Assembly: GCA_963839685.1 (NCBI GenBank)
Contig: CAWIVS010000012.1
Location: 1-64,000, forward strand
Length of the DNA: 64,000 nt
Source: CADEED01 sp963839685
GTDB taxonomy: Bacteria > Pseudomonadota > Gammaproteobacteria > Steroidobacterales > Steroidobacteraceae
Direction: 5' to 3'
Positions 1 through 9,457 of the stretch are shown here, piece after piece (positions within the stretch are counted from its first letter, which is position 1; every line of letters begins with the position of its first letter). The notes beneath the pieces were generated by a model. It was not told the DNA's origin and did not search any database. It was given only the letters and a program-made list of their open reading frames with translations. Both the position numbers and the translations under genes were made by a program.

Positions 1-391
1 CGATAATTGATTTGGCCATATCGAAGCGCAACAACTTAGACGGATGATCGAAAGGAAACCTTCTTTGCAAAGATTTCCCGCCTTCAAGCTTGCGAAATTC
101 GTAGTAATCGACATAGTCCGCAACAATCACATCCCCTACACCGACATCGTCACGTCCCTGAACGCCACCACCGATGCCAACAAGAAGCAAATAGTGCGGG
201 CGAAAATCTTCTATGACTTCTCTTGCTCCTTCATTGCTGGCGAGGTTTCCTCGGTCCGCGAGTTGCTTAAGAACGACGTCATAGTTCTTCACAGCCGACA
301 CTCGCCGAGTCCAATAAGTGCTTGGCGGCAGGCTTGCGTTGCATCCTAGAACTCTTCGAAGTTGCCCAAACTCCTCGTCAACAACGGTCAT
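1..391 (-). CDS. Nucleoside phosphorylase-like protein (partial)
   Basis: This is the 5' part of a gene that continues past the left edge. From an ATG at 391 the minus strand stays open for 130 codons. The protein shows LLLVGIGGG (about residues 68-76) followed by VGVGDVIVADYVDYYE. This glycine loop plus the GDV strand is typical of the MTAN/PNP-UDP phosphorylase fold, which cleaves the N-glycosidic bond of nucleosides. An in-frame TAA seven codons upstream fixes the start; AAGAG is a weak ribosome site. It is the last visible gene of the minus-strand restriction-modification group and shares its low GC. In defence loci such domains can be effectors or sensors; the fragment does not show which applies here. 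Confidence 0.6.
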   Translation of the reverse strand, partial: MTVVDEEFGQLRRVLGCNASLPPSTYWTRRVSAVKNYDVVLKQLADRGNLASNEGAREVIEDFRPHYLLLVGIGGGVQGRDDVGVGDVIVADYVDYYEFRKLEGGKSLQRRFPFDHPSKLLRFDMAKSII

Positions 392-602
392 AACAGCAAC
401 TCTTGAGACTTACCGCGAATGCCTGGATTACTAATTGCGGGTCGGTCATTCGCGCATCCAAGAACGCGACACATCAAATTGCGCATTCAGGACCTCTCAA
501 AGTGCAGTGTTGGACGTCGACAATTGCCGCCGGCAGAGCCTGGCCGGCAAGACGATTCGAAGTTTGGACGCAAACAAGTGACTACGCCACGATTTGCTAG
601 GA

Positions 603-2261
603 TTACTGAAGCTTCCAAACAATTCGAACAGGCGAAGTATCTTCAATTCTGTCAGCACTTCCGTAGCCAAAGAACTTGAAGGGTTCCCGATCATCCGATC
701 GAATGAAGATGTGAACGCGCGTGCCTGGGTTCACCATGCTTTTGAATACTGGCATTGGCCAGTCGAGACTCTTCACGACCATACCACTCAAGTTTCCCAC
801 TGACGAGCTTGTTAGCGTAGTCATGGCCAGTTCGTCCTGGAGTTGACACGTTCGCGAAGATGAACCAGTCGGTGCCATGCCGGACAACAACCGGTGTACC
901 ACGGCCCACCGTTTGCATCCGGAACGTTCAGCAGCGATAGTACCTCTTTCCGCGTATACGCCTTCCCGCGTACAAACTTGGGCACTGCCTGAAGTTCTGC
1001 TGTCGCCGGAACGGGCCTCATCTTCTTCTCCAGACAAAGTGAGTGCCAACGCGTAGTCAATAAGTCGATTGACGCGATCCGTCTTTGTGCCCCCTATTCG
1101 AAGGTCTAGCCGGGCGAGCGCATCTTCCAGCTGTCGATTCTGTATTGAACTCAGTAGAGTCACTTCAGAATACGTACTTCCCCACAGTGTGGAAACACGA
1201 TGAGACTTTGAACCCGAGCGAGGCAGATTGTCAGCCGCATTTCTAGAATGGCCTGGAGCTTCTGCCAGAAAGACTCTCGAAGAGATGAGCAAATTGTGCT
1301 TGCGACAAAGCCTTTGTCTCCGCGACCGGTGTCGGCGTTTGCCTCTTGTGGCTTTGGCAGGATCATGCCCGTCCCCAAAATGTTCCCCGAGCCGCGCAAT
1401 CAGTTGGTCCTTAGAGCCGTACTTGACACATCCGACTTGCTCGGCGATTGCTTGGAGGTCCGCAATCGACACAGACTGGAGCACCAGCTGCGCGGGAACC
1501 ATACGCCTAACAAGGCGCTCTACCCTCTCTGCCTTTGCCCCGCCAGTCGAAAGGTCATTCAAACGTAGCGCCTCGACAAGATCTTTGCTCGATATCCATT
1601 CGAAGAGCCTTTGGCGCACCGAATCGGTCAGCGGAAGCCCAATCGCAATGCCCAGGGCGTGACGCATCTCCGAAGCAATAACGACATCGTCGTCGACTCG
1701 AAATACCAAGAGGGAACTCACCAGACTACTGAGCTCTCGGTCGAAGGCATCATCTGATTCCCAAATCGACCTAAATTCCGCGTGATAACAGGTTAGAAAA
1801 TGGTCGACAAAATTAAGACCCAGCTCGTGTCGTAAGACCCCCAGCACGCTAAGCTCACTTGCGTCTAGTGTCTTGCCTGAAAGCCACGCGGCGTGAAGCA
1901 CTCGACGATATAGCTTTTGGTCCGAACTTTGGAGCAGACCTTCTCCTTCGATCCTTGCAATGACCATCTCGACGTGTTGACGCGCACGCTCCTTTAGATT
2001 CGACGCGCTTAGTCGCAGTCCGTCTTGCGCCAAAAGCGTTGCAACAATCGAAAAAGCCGGCGGAAGCCTCGCTAGTACTACTGGCTGAACGTGTGCAAGC
2101 GTCCGAAGATTGGAATCGAGCTCGGCGCAAATCCCCTTCGTATCCAAGCGACTCTACGTCAGCAAGTAACGATTGCGCCGCATTGCGAACAATTTTCGGG
2201 TCCGCTTTTGCGATTAGTTCAGCGAGAATAATTGGAGCGCCTGACTCAATTCTTTGCCCAT
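603..2261 (-). CDS. Protein with SAP-like repeats and DUF3427-like C-terminus (frameshifted)
   Basis: I do not recognise this protein as a whole. The N-terminal half is helical without clear motifs. Two SAP-like helix-extended-helix segments follow, with cores LNDLSTGGAKAERV (about 1500-1580) and LDLRIGGTKTDRVN (about 1075-1130); SAP modules usually bind DNA. The C-terminus is spread over three frames: KFVRGKAYTRKEVLSLL, then GHDYANKLVSGKLEWYG, then PFKFFGYGSADRIED. In that order these resemble the DUF3427 domain found at the ends of some restriction-type helicases. At least four single-base shifts are needed. An ATG at 2261, overlapping the previous stop, is the likely start; without a shift near 2140 the fallback start is TTG 2147. 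It sits where related systems carry an AIPR gene. A DNA-targeting effector role is inference. Confidence 0.55.
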
Positions 2262-3449
2262 TGGGTACTATCGATATTCAAGCATGACTCTAATAGTTCA
2301 CCTGCGCTCGCAGTTTCAAGTGCCGGCTCGTCTTTGAGTCGTACGCGATACCTCAAGTCAACAATGCCTTCATCGAATTCTCGTACTCGCGGAATATCTA
2401 AGCTCCGAAAAAGCTTGGGTGTCTCGAGTATTCTGTATCGGGCCAAATATGAGTCTGCATGCACATGAGAGTATCCTCTTGCGAGCAACTTGCGCTCGAA
2501 CATCTGAATATCGACGGCCTGGTCGCAGAGCCCATCAACGAGCGCGGGCAGCGAAATTCCCGTGTCGTCTTCCTCGCGCCGGATTTCTGAAAGAAAATAT
2601 GCTTCTCCGTCACCGTTTGGGCGCTGAACTTGGCTCTCAGAGATATAGTGGGTTAGCCGCACTCGGCTCGTCTTTATTTCGAAGCTAACAGAGTTAGCTA
2701 GAGAAATGAGTAGAGCACCAACCCTATTAGCAATCCACGCTCGATATTGCCGCGTCTGGTCGCTGAGACAGTGAAAGGAGCAGTTTTCACCCCACAGCCC
2801 TAACGCCTCCACTTGGCTCATACGCGCTACTCGCCCGAACAGCGATTCCCATTCGTCGAAAATTGAAAGGACTCGCTGAGCATCAAGCGAGCTTCTACCA
2901 GCGAGATCAAAGATTTCTGCAGCTAGGACTGAAAACGTCCTCAGTGCGAGAAGCGATCGACATTCGATAACGACGGACGCGGACCGCCATCGCTTAGCCC
3001 GAAAGCGAAATTGAGCGTAAGAGTAGCTTGAAAGTACGAGGCCTTCAGTAGACCTTCCTACGAGCGAATCAAGCCCGGACACGACAACAATGAGTGCCCG
3101 GATTTCCTGAGCTTGAATTGAAACCGATCGCACAGTTGTCTTGGAACGCACTAATCTCGAATCGGCCGGAAGAGCGAGAGCCGGGCGCTACAAGAATAGG
3201 CCGATCTTTAGAGAAGAGTCGCTGTATCTTCTGCGTCGTGAATCGCATTACTCGGTGATGTTGAATACGTGATGATTCATTGACGAAGGGAATACCAGGG
3301 ACGGATAGAAGAAAGGAGTTGAATCCCCAGGGTGGCGTGGTTCCATTCTCATGAAACAAAAACAATACCGGCGTCGCACGCGCTCTTGCTTCACGGAGTT
3401 CGTCGCCACTCAATGCGCCATTCATCAGCTTGCTTGTCGCCCTGTTCAT
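2246..3449 (-). CDS. PD-(D/E)XK motif protein (DUF4420), putative restriction nuclease
   Basis: The central part carries the DUF4420 signature: FDEWESLFG, then LGLWGENCSF, then SFEIKTSRVRLTHYISESQVQ split as FEIKTS and ISESQ. E-x-K in FEIKTS is the expected metal-binding core of the PD-(D/E)XK nuclease fold. Proteins of this family accompany Z1 helicases and DNA methylases and are taken to be the nuclease subunit. ATG 3449 overlaps the Z1 stop as ATGA, which suggests translational coupling. The first 110 residues (with PVLFLFHENGTTPPWGF) lie in another frame, joined near 3100 by an apparent one-base shift. The C-terminal stop at 2246 overlaps the likely start of the next gene. Confidence 0.7.
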
Positions 3450-5502
3450 CGAGCGAACGTATAGACACCCGGCACTACCTGATCCTGAAGCCACTCAAGA
3501 AACTTCGTAATCGCCTTTCTATTCCAACGATCCTCATCGGCCTCGCTGACGGGCACCAACTTGATAAGCGCAATCATGTACCCAATAGAAATGTCCTTGA
3601 ACCTAGCATCGAGACTATCCGTGCCAAGTACCTTTTCGAGCGCGCGACGAATCCTTTTCTCCGAATCGGAAAAACCCTGAGATCTAAGGTAGACAGGCGC
3701 GTACGGCCATAAGTGCTCACCGGGACCAAACGTTCCGATTGCTCCACTATCCAACACATTCAGCCTGGTTGGACGCATGTTTGCAGTTCGTTGAATTGCC
3801 GGAGTCGTTGAGGTTGGAGAATCACGGAACTGATCACGGAGGTTTTGTTCCGACTGATGGATGTGGTGAAAGCGAAGAGCGAGCGTCTCTGGCAGAAAAA
3901 CGCGCGTAAATGCCATGAGCTGCGAGCGATAGCCAAACATACGCGCGTGTTGAAGCATCGTGTCCATTTGCGTGACCTTCGCACTTCGCAAGTAGTAGGT
4001 TACCAATAGATTGTCGATGGTCAGGCCGCGACCCAAAATGTTGCCACCGACGATAAAGTTGATTCCACTAGAAAACGCCGCGTCGCTGCCCTCGGAATTC
4101 ACGACGTAAAAGGTTCGAAGATGAAGTCGCGAGCGCAAAAATGACACGATTTCATCGAACAGTGGAGCATCCGGCAGCGTGAGCTTGAGCTCGTCGTAAG
4201 CCCAGATCATATCGATGCGATGCGGACTGTCCGGCAACCCATCGAGAAGCTCAGTCTCAAGGGTATCGACAAAGCCACGAATGAGGTCACGAAGCTTTTC
4301 GTGGTCACCCATTTTGGCGCTCGTATGACAAAGAAAGTTCTGCCCACCCGCAGCCGTGTCGGGGTACTTAAGTTGCTGAGCAGCAGCGCTATTCAAGAAA
4401 AAGCAGACCGCACGCCTGAGCCCAAGCGGTGACTTTTTCGGAGCGGAAGTCAGCTCGGCACTCTCTGTCGCAGGAGTGAAAATGACGGGTGGCTTTGCTT
4501 TCGATGAGCCAACCCGGTCTGCGGAAAAGAAGTGCTCTCCGCCCGTATATCCATCTCCAGGTTCGACTAGCAGCGTGAACTTGGGCCGAAGTGGATGCTG
4601 AGTGTTCTGAAGAAGAAGTGCGTACGGTGTTGCCGTCACTTGGACGAAGACATGATGGCGAAGCTTTTCTCGTGCCGAGTGTCCTGACTCATCGCGATCG
4701 TCATTCAAGACAATTCGTCGAAAAATTGCGCTGCTTCTCTCCGGGGATCTTGGCGCCTTGCCCTTCTTGGCTCCATTACCTGGTGTCGTTGCATCTCGTG
4801 CACGCGCTCGAGCAGCCACCTTTCCATGTACAAATCTTAGCCGGGTCTGCCTCGTCGTCGAACACAATGGCTGGATAACCGGCGGCCCCCGACTTTTCTA
4901 ATAGATGCACCAGATGATTCGTATGCGTCGGATCTTTTGCACAAACGATGACCACGCCCGATCGAGACAGTTGCCACGCAAAGTACTCCGCCTCCGCAAT
5001 CCAATCTTCCGATCGTGTCGAGTCAAAAATCTTTCGGCCGTCGACAGCTTGAAAACGGCCCTTAGTCTGCTTGACTAGTTCTAAGTAATTAGTCGTAAAA
5101 ACTATAACGAGCTTGAAACCATTGTCGAATGCAACTGCGGCCAACGCGATCATCGCAAGCGTCTTTCCACTCTGCACTCGACCATATAGCAGTCCTGTGG
5201 GGCACCGACCCGCTAACGGCGACGCGGCGCTTGCTTGTCCAGTCCCGCCTGCACCAACCTCATTTGGCGCAACATCTGTCGCATAGTGCTTGACGATTTC
5301 GCCGAGAAAGTTGATCGCTTGGGATCGCGCCGCGAGCAGCGTGTTGTCTTTCATCGGCTTACCACCGACACCACGTCTTAGATTGACGAGTGTCTGTTGC
5401 AAACACGGGCCATCAGTAACGATGGCAGGTTCCGAAACGGCTGCCAAAACCTTTACTTCACCCTTCGTCTCATAATCGGCTTGGACGTCGGAGCGCGCCC
5501 AT
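3446..5502 (-). CDS. Z1 domain-containing helicase-like ATPase
   Basis: The N-terminal part has a P-loop (LLYGRVQSGKT) and a Walker B-like FDDEAD, the ATPase motifs of this superfamily 2-like family. The C-terminal part has FIVGGNILGRGLTIDNLL and DTMLQHARMFGYR, the hallmark Z1 motifs. The domain is thought to act as the motor of MutL/Z1-type restriction systems. The best start is ATG 5502, because AAGGGAG lies six bases before it; using it needs one G fewer in the next GGG. The uninterrupted alternative is TTG 5447. A second shift near 4850 joins the two halves to about 670 residues. Only 32 bp separate it from the methyltransferase. Confidence 0.85.
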
Positions 5503-5534
5503 AGCAGCTCCCTTAGCTAACTCTTGCCACCTTG

Positions 5535-6741
5535 CTATATCACTTGTCCGCGACCTTCGAAAGTTAGATCACGGCTTTTGTGATCAAGATCGACTTGATA
5601 GATTGCCGTCAGTGCGTGCATTGCAACCTTTGGCGGTACAGCGTTCCCTATCGCTCTAGCAATGGACGTGCGCGAGCCGCCAGCAAAAAATCAAACCAAT
5701 CTGGGAAAAACTGGATTCTCGCGGCTTCACGGCAGGTCAAGACTCGTGGTTCGGCGGGATGCAAGAATATGCCTTGACCCGGTGATCGAAAGCCTGTCGT
5801 CAGGGTGCGGAAAGGCAAATCCCACCGCATTCGTCCGTACATTGACTTGTACCGATGCCCCGGATTGTCACGATGACAACTGGGTCGCATGTGATTCGGA
5901 AGGTCAAACCGATCGTGTTTTAGCAGCCAGCGAGCGCGCCTAAGATTGTCTGGTGACAGTGAATCAAGGAATTCATCAGATCGCTCCGATTCACTCTTCT
6001 TAGGTCCGCAATTCCCCAACGAAGCGACCTAACTGGCTGCCCCGGGCTCGAGCATCCTCGTGCGCTCTTGGAGACTTCTGTTGGTACTTGCTATCAGCAG
6101 ATGCCGACGACGTCGTTGCGCCACACCAATTTCGCTGGCGTCGAAAATGCGCGTCAAAACTTCATATCCCAAGTTCTTCAAAGCCAAACTGCTCTGTTCA
6201 CAACATTTCTTGAGTCGTGCACTACGCTCGTAACGTTTTCAATGATGAGGCTGTCTGCTTCGAGCACTTCTGCCGCGCGAACCATACTCAAGTAGAGCTT
6301 TCATTTTTTGGATCGTCTCCCCGCGTGTAATTGTTTAGCGCGGAATGCCCCTGACACGGTGGCCCTCCCGAGCCGCAACTCCACAGATCCCGTGCGTTTT
6401 CGAGCTCGGCGCTCGGCAAGTGAAAGTTTGCTGCCGACAGGCGAATCAAACCACGTGCGGATGTCACTGGGTGACTGATCGGAAACCTGTGGAAAATTCG
6501 CCTTATAGATTGGCCAGATCGATGTGTCGCGCTCGACCGCAAGGCGAACATCAATTCCTCGCCCGTAGCGGCGAAGGCATTCGGCGGCGCCGAGGGTCAG
6601 TCCTCCCGCCCCAGAAAACAGGTCGACGATACGAGCAGGCGTCTTCAGCGACTCGTAGGACGGTATTAGCATCGACTTAATAAAGACGAGATCTTCTTCA
6701 CTATTGCCGGCGGCAAGGCGAATGCCTGTCCTCTTTCTCAC
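5535..6741 (-). CDS. dcm: DNA (cytosine-5-)-methyltransferase (frameshifted)
   Basis: This enzyme transfers a methyl group from SAM to C5 of cytosine in a recognition site. The catalytic motifs appear in order on the minus strand: motif I IVDLFSGAGGLTLG, motif IV GGPPCQGHS with the catalytic Cys, motif VI ENV, motif VIII AQRRRR, and motifs IX-X RTLTTGFRSPGQG with RAIGNAVPP. They lie in several frames, with shifts near 6480, 6180, 6020 and 5660, so the true stop is TAG at 5535 rather than the earlier frame stop at 5648. The GTG start at 6741 overlaps the vsr stop. A fixed order of all motifs argues for assembly indels rather than decay. Confidence 0.82.
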
Positions 6742-7206
6742 TTACCTAGACTCCGATCTCGTTTCTGAATTCGGCGAATCTTGCTTTCTATCTGTTGATC
6801 GGTCTTCAGAGAGCATTGCCAAAGGGTAAAGCTTGCCCAACCCTGCCTGCGCAATGAACAAGCTTTCTTAAATATCTAAGAACGATTTGCTCGAATTTTT
6901 TCACGCCAAAAGAACCGATTAGTTTTCGGCAGCCGACCAAGACTACGCCTCCTATGCCCATGCCAAAAGCAGCCGTGCACGAATAGAGCCCATTTTCCAG
7001 ACGGGCTGTCGAAATCTGGGCTACCAGGTAGGTGCGAACCGTATCTGCCTAAACCTTACTCCGTGCACGCGTAACACGGCTGCGACCCGTGTCTCGAGAG
7101 ATGTGCCGCGCTGGCGAACGGCGCGCATTCGGTTCGCGAAGCACTGGATACGCGTTTTCGCACGCAAGAAGGATGCGCCACCTAGTTGTTTTGCCGCCTC
7201 CGCCAA
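6738..7206 (-). CDS. vsr: Very short patch repair endonuclease Vsr (frameshifted)
   Basis: Vsr nicks next to T:G mismatches left by deamination of 5-methylcytosine and is usually encoded beside a C5-methyltransferase, as here. The minus strand gives MRAVRQRGTSLETRV, then after a shift near 7025 WALFVHGCFWHGH and LPKTNRFFWREKIRANR, then GWASFTLWQCSLK. VHGCFWH and the W-Q-C strand match the Vsr fold, where WEC is more usual. The stop at 6738 overlaps the GTG start of the methyltransferase (GTGA). The start is uncertain: ATG 7206 gives a long lead, ATG 7128 begins right at MRAVRQ. Confidence 0.75.
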
Positions 7207-7446
7207 GCGTTCTGTTCGTTCGAGCTCAGGCCGCTAGCCTACCGCACTGCGTGCACCACGGGGTTCATCCCCGATGAGCTTTCGCATCGCTGAGACCACA
7301 AGACTACTTCCTAGGGCAAACCTAGGGCGAAGACTACCCACGCCGACCAATCCTGCATTTGAATCCTCTGGCAGATTGACGCCGCAACGCTTAGCGCTGC
7401 CACCCTCACTGGCGTAACCGAAGTTTCCGACAGCTCCGGTTGCCCC

Positions 7447-7820
7447 TCATCTCACCCCAACCTGTCCCACCGCCAATCCCGACAGCGGTATCGCGAGCGC
7501 ACCCTTCTCCACTCTCGCCCCGGTCACTAGATCGATCGAATACAGCCTGTGTGTCCCGCGAATCATCAGCGCGGCGTAGGCCGAGCCGCTGGTCGCGGCG
7601 TATTCGACGTCGTAATGCGCACATCGGATGGAATTTCGAGGCCATTGACGGCGGTGAGGTCGATGAGCTGGTTGTTGACCTTGATCCCGAGTCCGGCGGT
7701 CGCAGTGCTGCTGGCCCTTTTGGACAACTGGGACGTGCCAATGGCAGTGAGCCTGCTGCCGCCGATCCTTTGTGGCATCGGCGCTATCTCGGCGAAGGTC
7801 GGCCTTGCGAAGGAAGCCAA
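7447..7820 (-). pseudogene. C-terminal remnant of a DUF4394-type protein
   Basis: The minus strand encodes GLGIKVNNQLIDLTAVNG and, after a shift near 7625, HRLYSIDLVTGARVEKG and LAIPLSGLAVGQV. A YSIDL-TG strand followed by an L-GLA ending matches the last blades of DUF4394 propeller-like proteins. The family usually has well over 250 residues, and no upstream part with its repeated D-P-TG motifs is visible, so this is probably a truncated remnant at the inner edge of the low-GC island. Base composition already resembles the high-GC chromosome. Function is unknown. Confidence 0.45.
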
Positions 7821-8043
7821 ATGAGAGCTAGACCAGCGCAGCTCTCGCCGCCCATTTCTCTTAAGACGTTACATTAGCTCGGCCCGCGACCTGCGTCACA
7901 TTCGCCAGTCAATTAGCGCGGCTCGATGTGATGTCTGCCCTCCGCAGTAGTTAGCAACGCATCTGTGAGCTGCACGAAAGCCTGCAATGTGCTCGAGTGA
8001 TACGATTTCGCGGGCTTTAAGCTATTTCAAGGCAGAACACTAA

Positions 8044-8307
8044 TTGAACGCACGCAGACTATTGCTAATCGCGCTTCTTGTCGCATTCCAAACGCAGGCC
8101 GTCTACTCACACTCTGGTGGCACCAATGGTGACGGTTGTCACACCAACCACCGGACGGGCGAGTATCACTGCCATAACCCGAAGCCTCAGGTTCCCGGAT
8201 ACTCATCGTATTGCCATGTGATCAACGGTGAAAGTCGTTGCGGCTACGCCCGAAGCACCTGCGATAGTTTGGTATCGACCTACGGCGGATACTGCCAGCA
8301 ACAGTAA
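8044..8307 (+). CDS. Small secreted YHYH domain protein
   Basis: An 87-residue protein with a signal peptide (LLLIALLVAFQTQAVYS) and a mature part starting HSGGTNGDGCH. It contains the metal-ligand-like pattern HSGGTN-GCHTN-TGEYHCH of YHYH proteins and six further Cys/Gly-rich positions, with C-C spacing that suggests disulfides. It is probably periplasmic. The start is TTG at 8044, immediately after a TAA; no in-frame ATG precedes the signal peptide. Such small proteins are sometimes found near nucleases or phage genes, but here it stands alone. The substrate or partner is not known. Confidence 0.7.
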   Translation: MNARRLLLIALLVAFQTQAVYSHSGGTNGDGCHTNHRTGEYHCHNPKPQVPGYSSYCHVINGESRCGYARSTCDSLVSTYGGYCQQQ

Positions 8308-8375
8308 GTCAGTTGCGAGCACATGCGCCTTCCCCTTGATCCGCAATTCCCGCTTCAGCGGCTTGTCGAGTCGGG

Positions 8376-9386
8376 TCATGGGCCGCTCCTTATCAACCGC
8401 CCGCCGTCGTTGAACCACAGCGACCCCTCGCTCGACGACAGCTTCACGCCGGCCGCCCAGTCTTCCACGGGATTTGTCGGATAGCTCGACGCCCTGCCCT
8501 CGAGTACCTCGAGGCCGAACGGCGTGAGCGTTGCTTCCGTGCGCCGCATATCCGTTCGATCGCCGCTGAGCGTGAGCAGCGGCTTAGGGGAACGCTCATC
8601 GCCGAGCTTGAGCAATCGACCGAACAGAAAGTAGTCGCCGACGCAGTCGCCGTTGTCCCAGTCATCAACCATCGCATCGCTGATGGCTCGCCTCACATGC
8701 GGCGCGCGATCCCGCACTTTCTCCAACAACAAACGATCCCAATACACGAGCCCGGTCTTCCGATCCGGAAATCGCCGCAGCATGAGCTGCATGGCATGCT
8801 TCAACCACGGATTCGCATTCGGTCGCATGCGTGCGAATCGTTCGAACAGCGTGGGATCACTCGAGGTCAGCGCTGCCCAGGCGGCACGGTAATCCTCGGC
8901 CAGGTCGGGCGTGAGTGGCACGGGCTCGGGATGAGCGGCCATGTTCGCTTCGTTGAGCTCGCCCATGCCGAGAATGCGAGCGTGCCGGCCGCGCAGGTAT
9001 TCGAACTGCAGCAAACAAACACGAGCGGGATCGACCTGAAGCCCATCCGCGAGATGAATCACGTGCGCGATGAACAACTGCTCGCTCAAGCCCGTCGCGG
9101 CCCAGATGTGAATTCGCTCCGCGTCGCGCAGACGGGCGAGCTCCTCGGTAAGACTCGATCTAATGGCGCCGAATATGTCACTACCCGGGACGAGACTCTC
9201 CCAGTACTCGAGCCGCATGGCCTCCCAGGCCGCGATGCTTTCGCACTTGGGCGTCGGGCCGCAACTCAACACGTCGTAATCAATGAGCCGCTGCTTGCTG
9301 CCGTAGTTGCGGTTGAAAATGCCACCGGCGGAGCCGCCGAGGATGACGTGGACGCCGGGAGGCAAAGGCAACTTGGATGAGGTCAT
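8376..9386 (-). CDS. DUF1835 domain-containing protein
   Basis: About 336 residues. The N-terminus VHVILGGSAGGIFNR followed by DYDVLSCGPTP matches the start of DUF1835 proteins (H-V-G-S-G, then a D-x-L-x-GP motif). The family is common in bacteria and has no firm function. No signal peptide or membrane segment is visible, so it is likely cytoplasmic. I chose ATG 9386 over the upstream ATG 9428 because the family begins close to the HVILGG strand. The gene is intact, in contrast with many neighbours, and stands alone. Confidence 0.7.
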   Translation of the reverse strand: MTSSKLPLPPGVHVILGGSAGGIFNRNYGSKQRLIDYDVLSCGPTPKCESIAAWEAMRLEYWESLVPGSDIFGAIRSSLTEELARLRDAERIHIWAATGLSEQLFIAHVIHLADGLQVDPARVCLLQFEYLRGRHARILGMGELNEANMAAHPEPVPLTPDLAEDYRAAWAALTSSDPTLFERFARMRPNANPWLKHAMQLMLRRFPDRKTGLVYWDRLLLEKVRDRAPHVRRAISDAMVDDWDNGDCVGDYFLFGRLLKLGDERSPKPLLTLSGDRTDMRRTEATLTPFGLEVLEGRASSYPTNPVEDWAAGVKLSSSEGSLWFNDGGRLIRSGP

Positions 9387-9457
9387 CACCGCGAGCCTAG
9401 GCGACATGTAAACTCCGGACCATAACAATTAGAACGCACCGGCGGTCAGGAGCACGG

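Noticed and set aside
44..349. A 101-codon plus-strand frame at the left edge
   Set aside because: The minus strand shows a phosphorylase-like protein over the same bases and the correct island orientation.
7306..7335. Short direct repeat CCTAGGGC twice near the island's right side as an attachment site
   Set aside because: Only 8 bp, adjacent copies, no matching copy at the other end and no tRNA or integrase; too weak to call.
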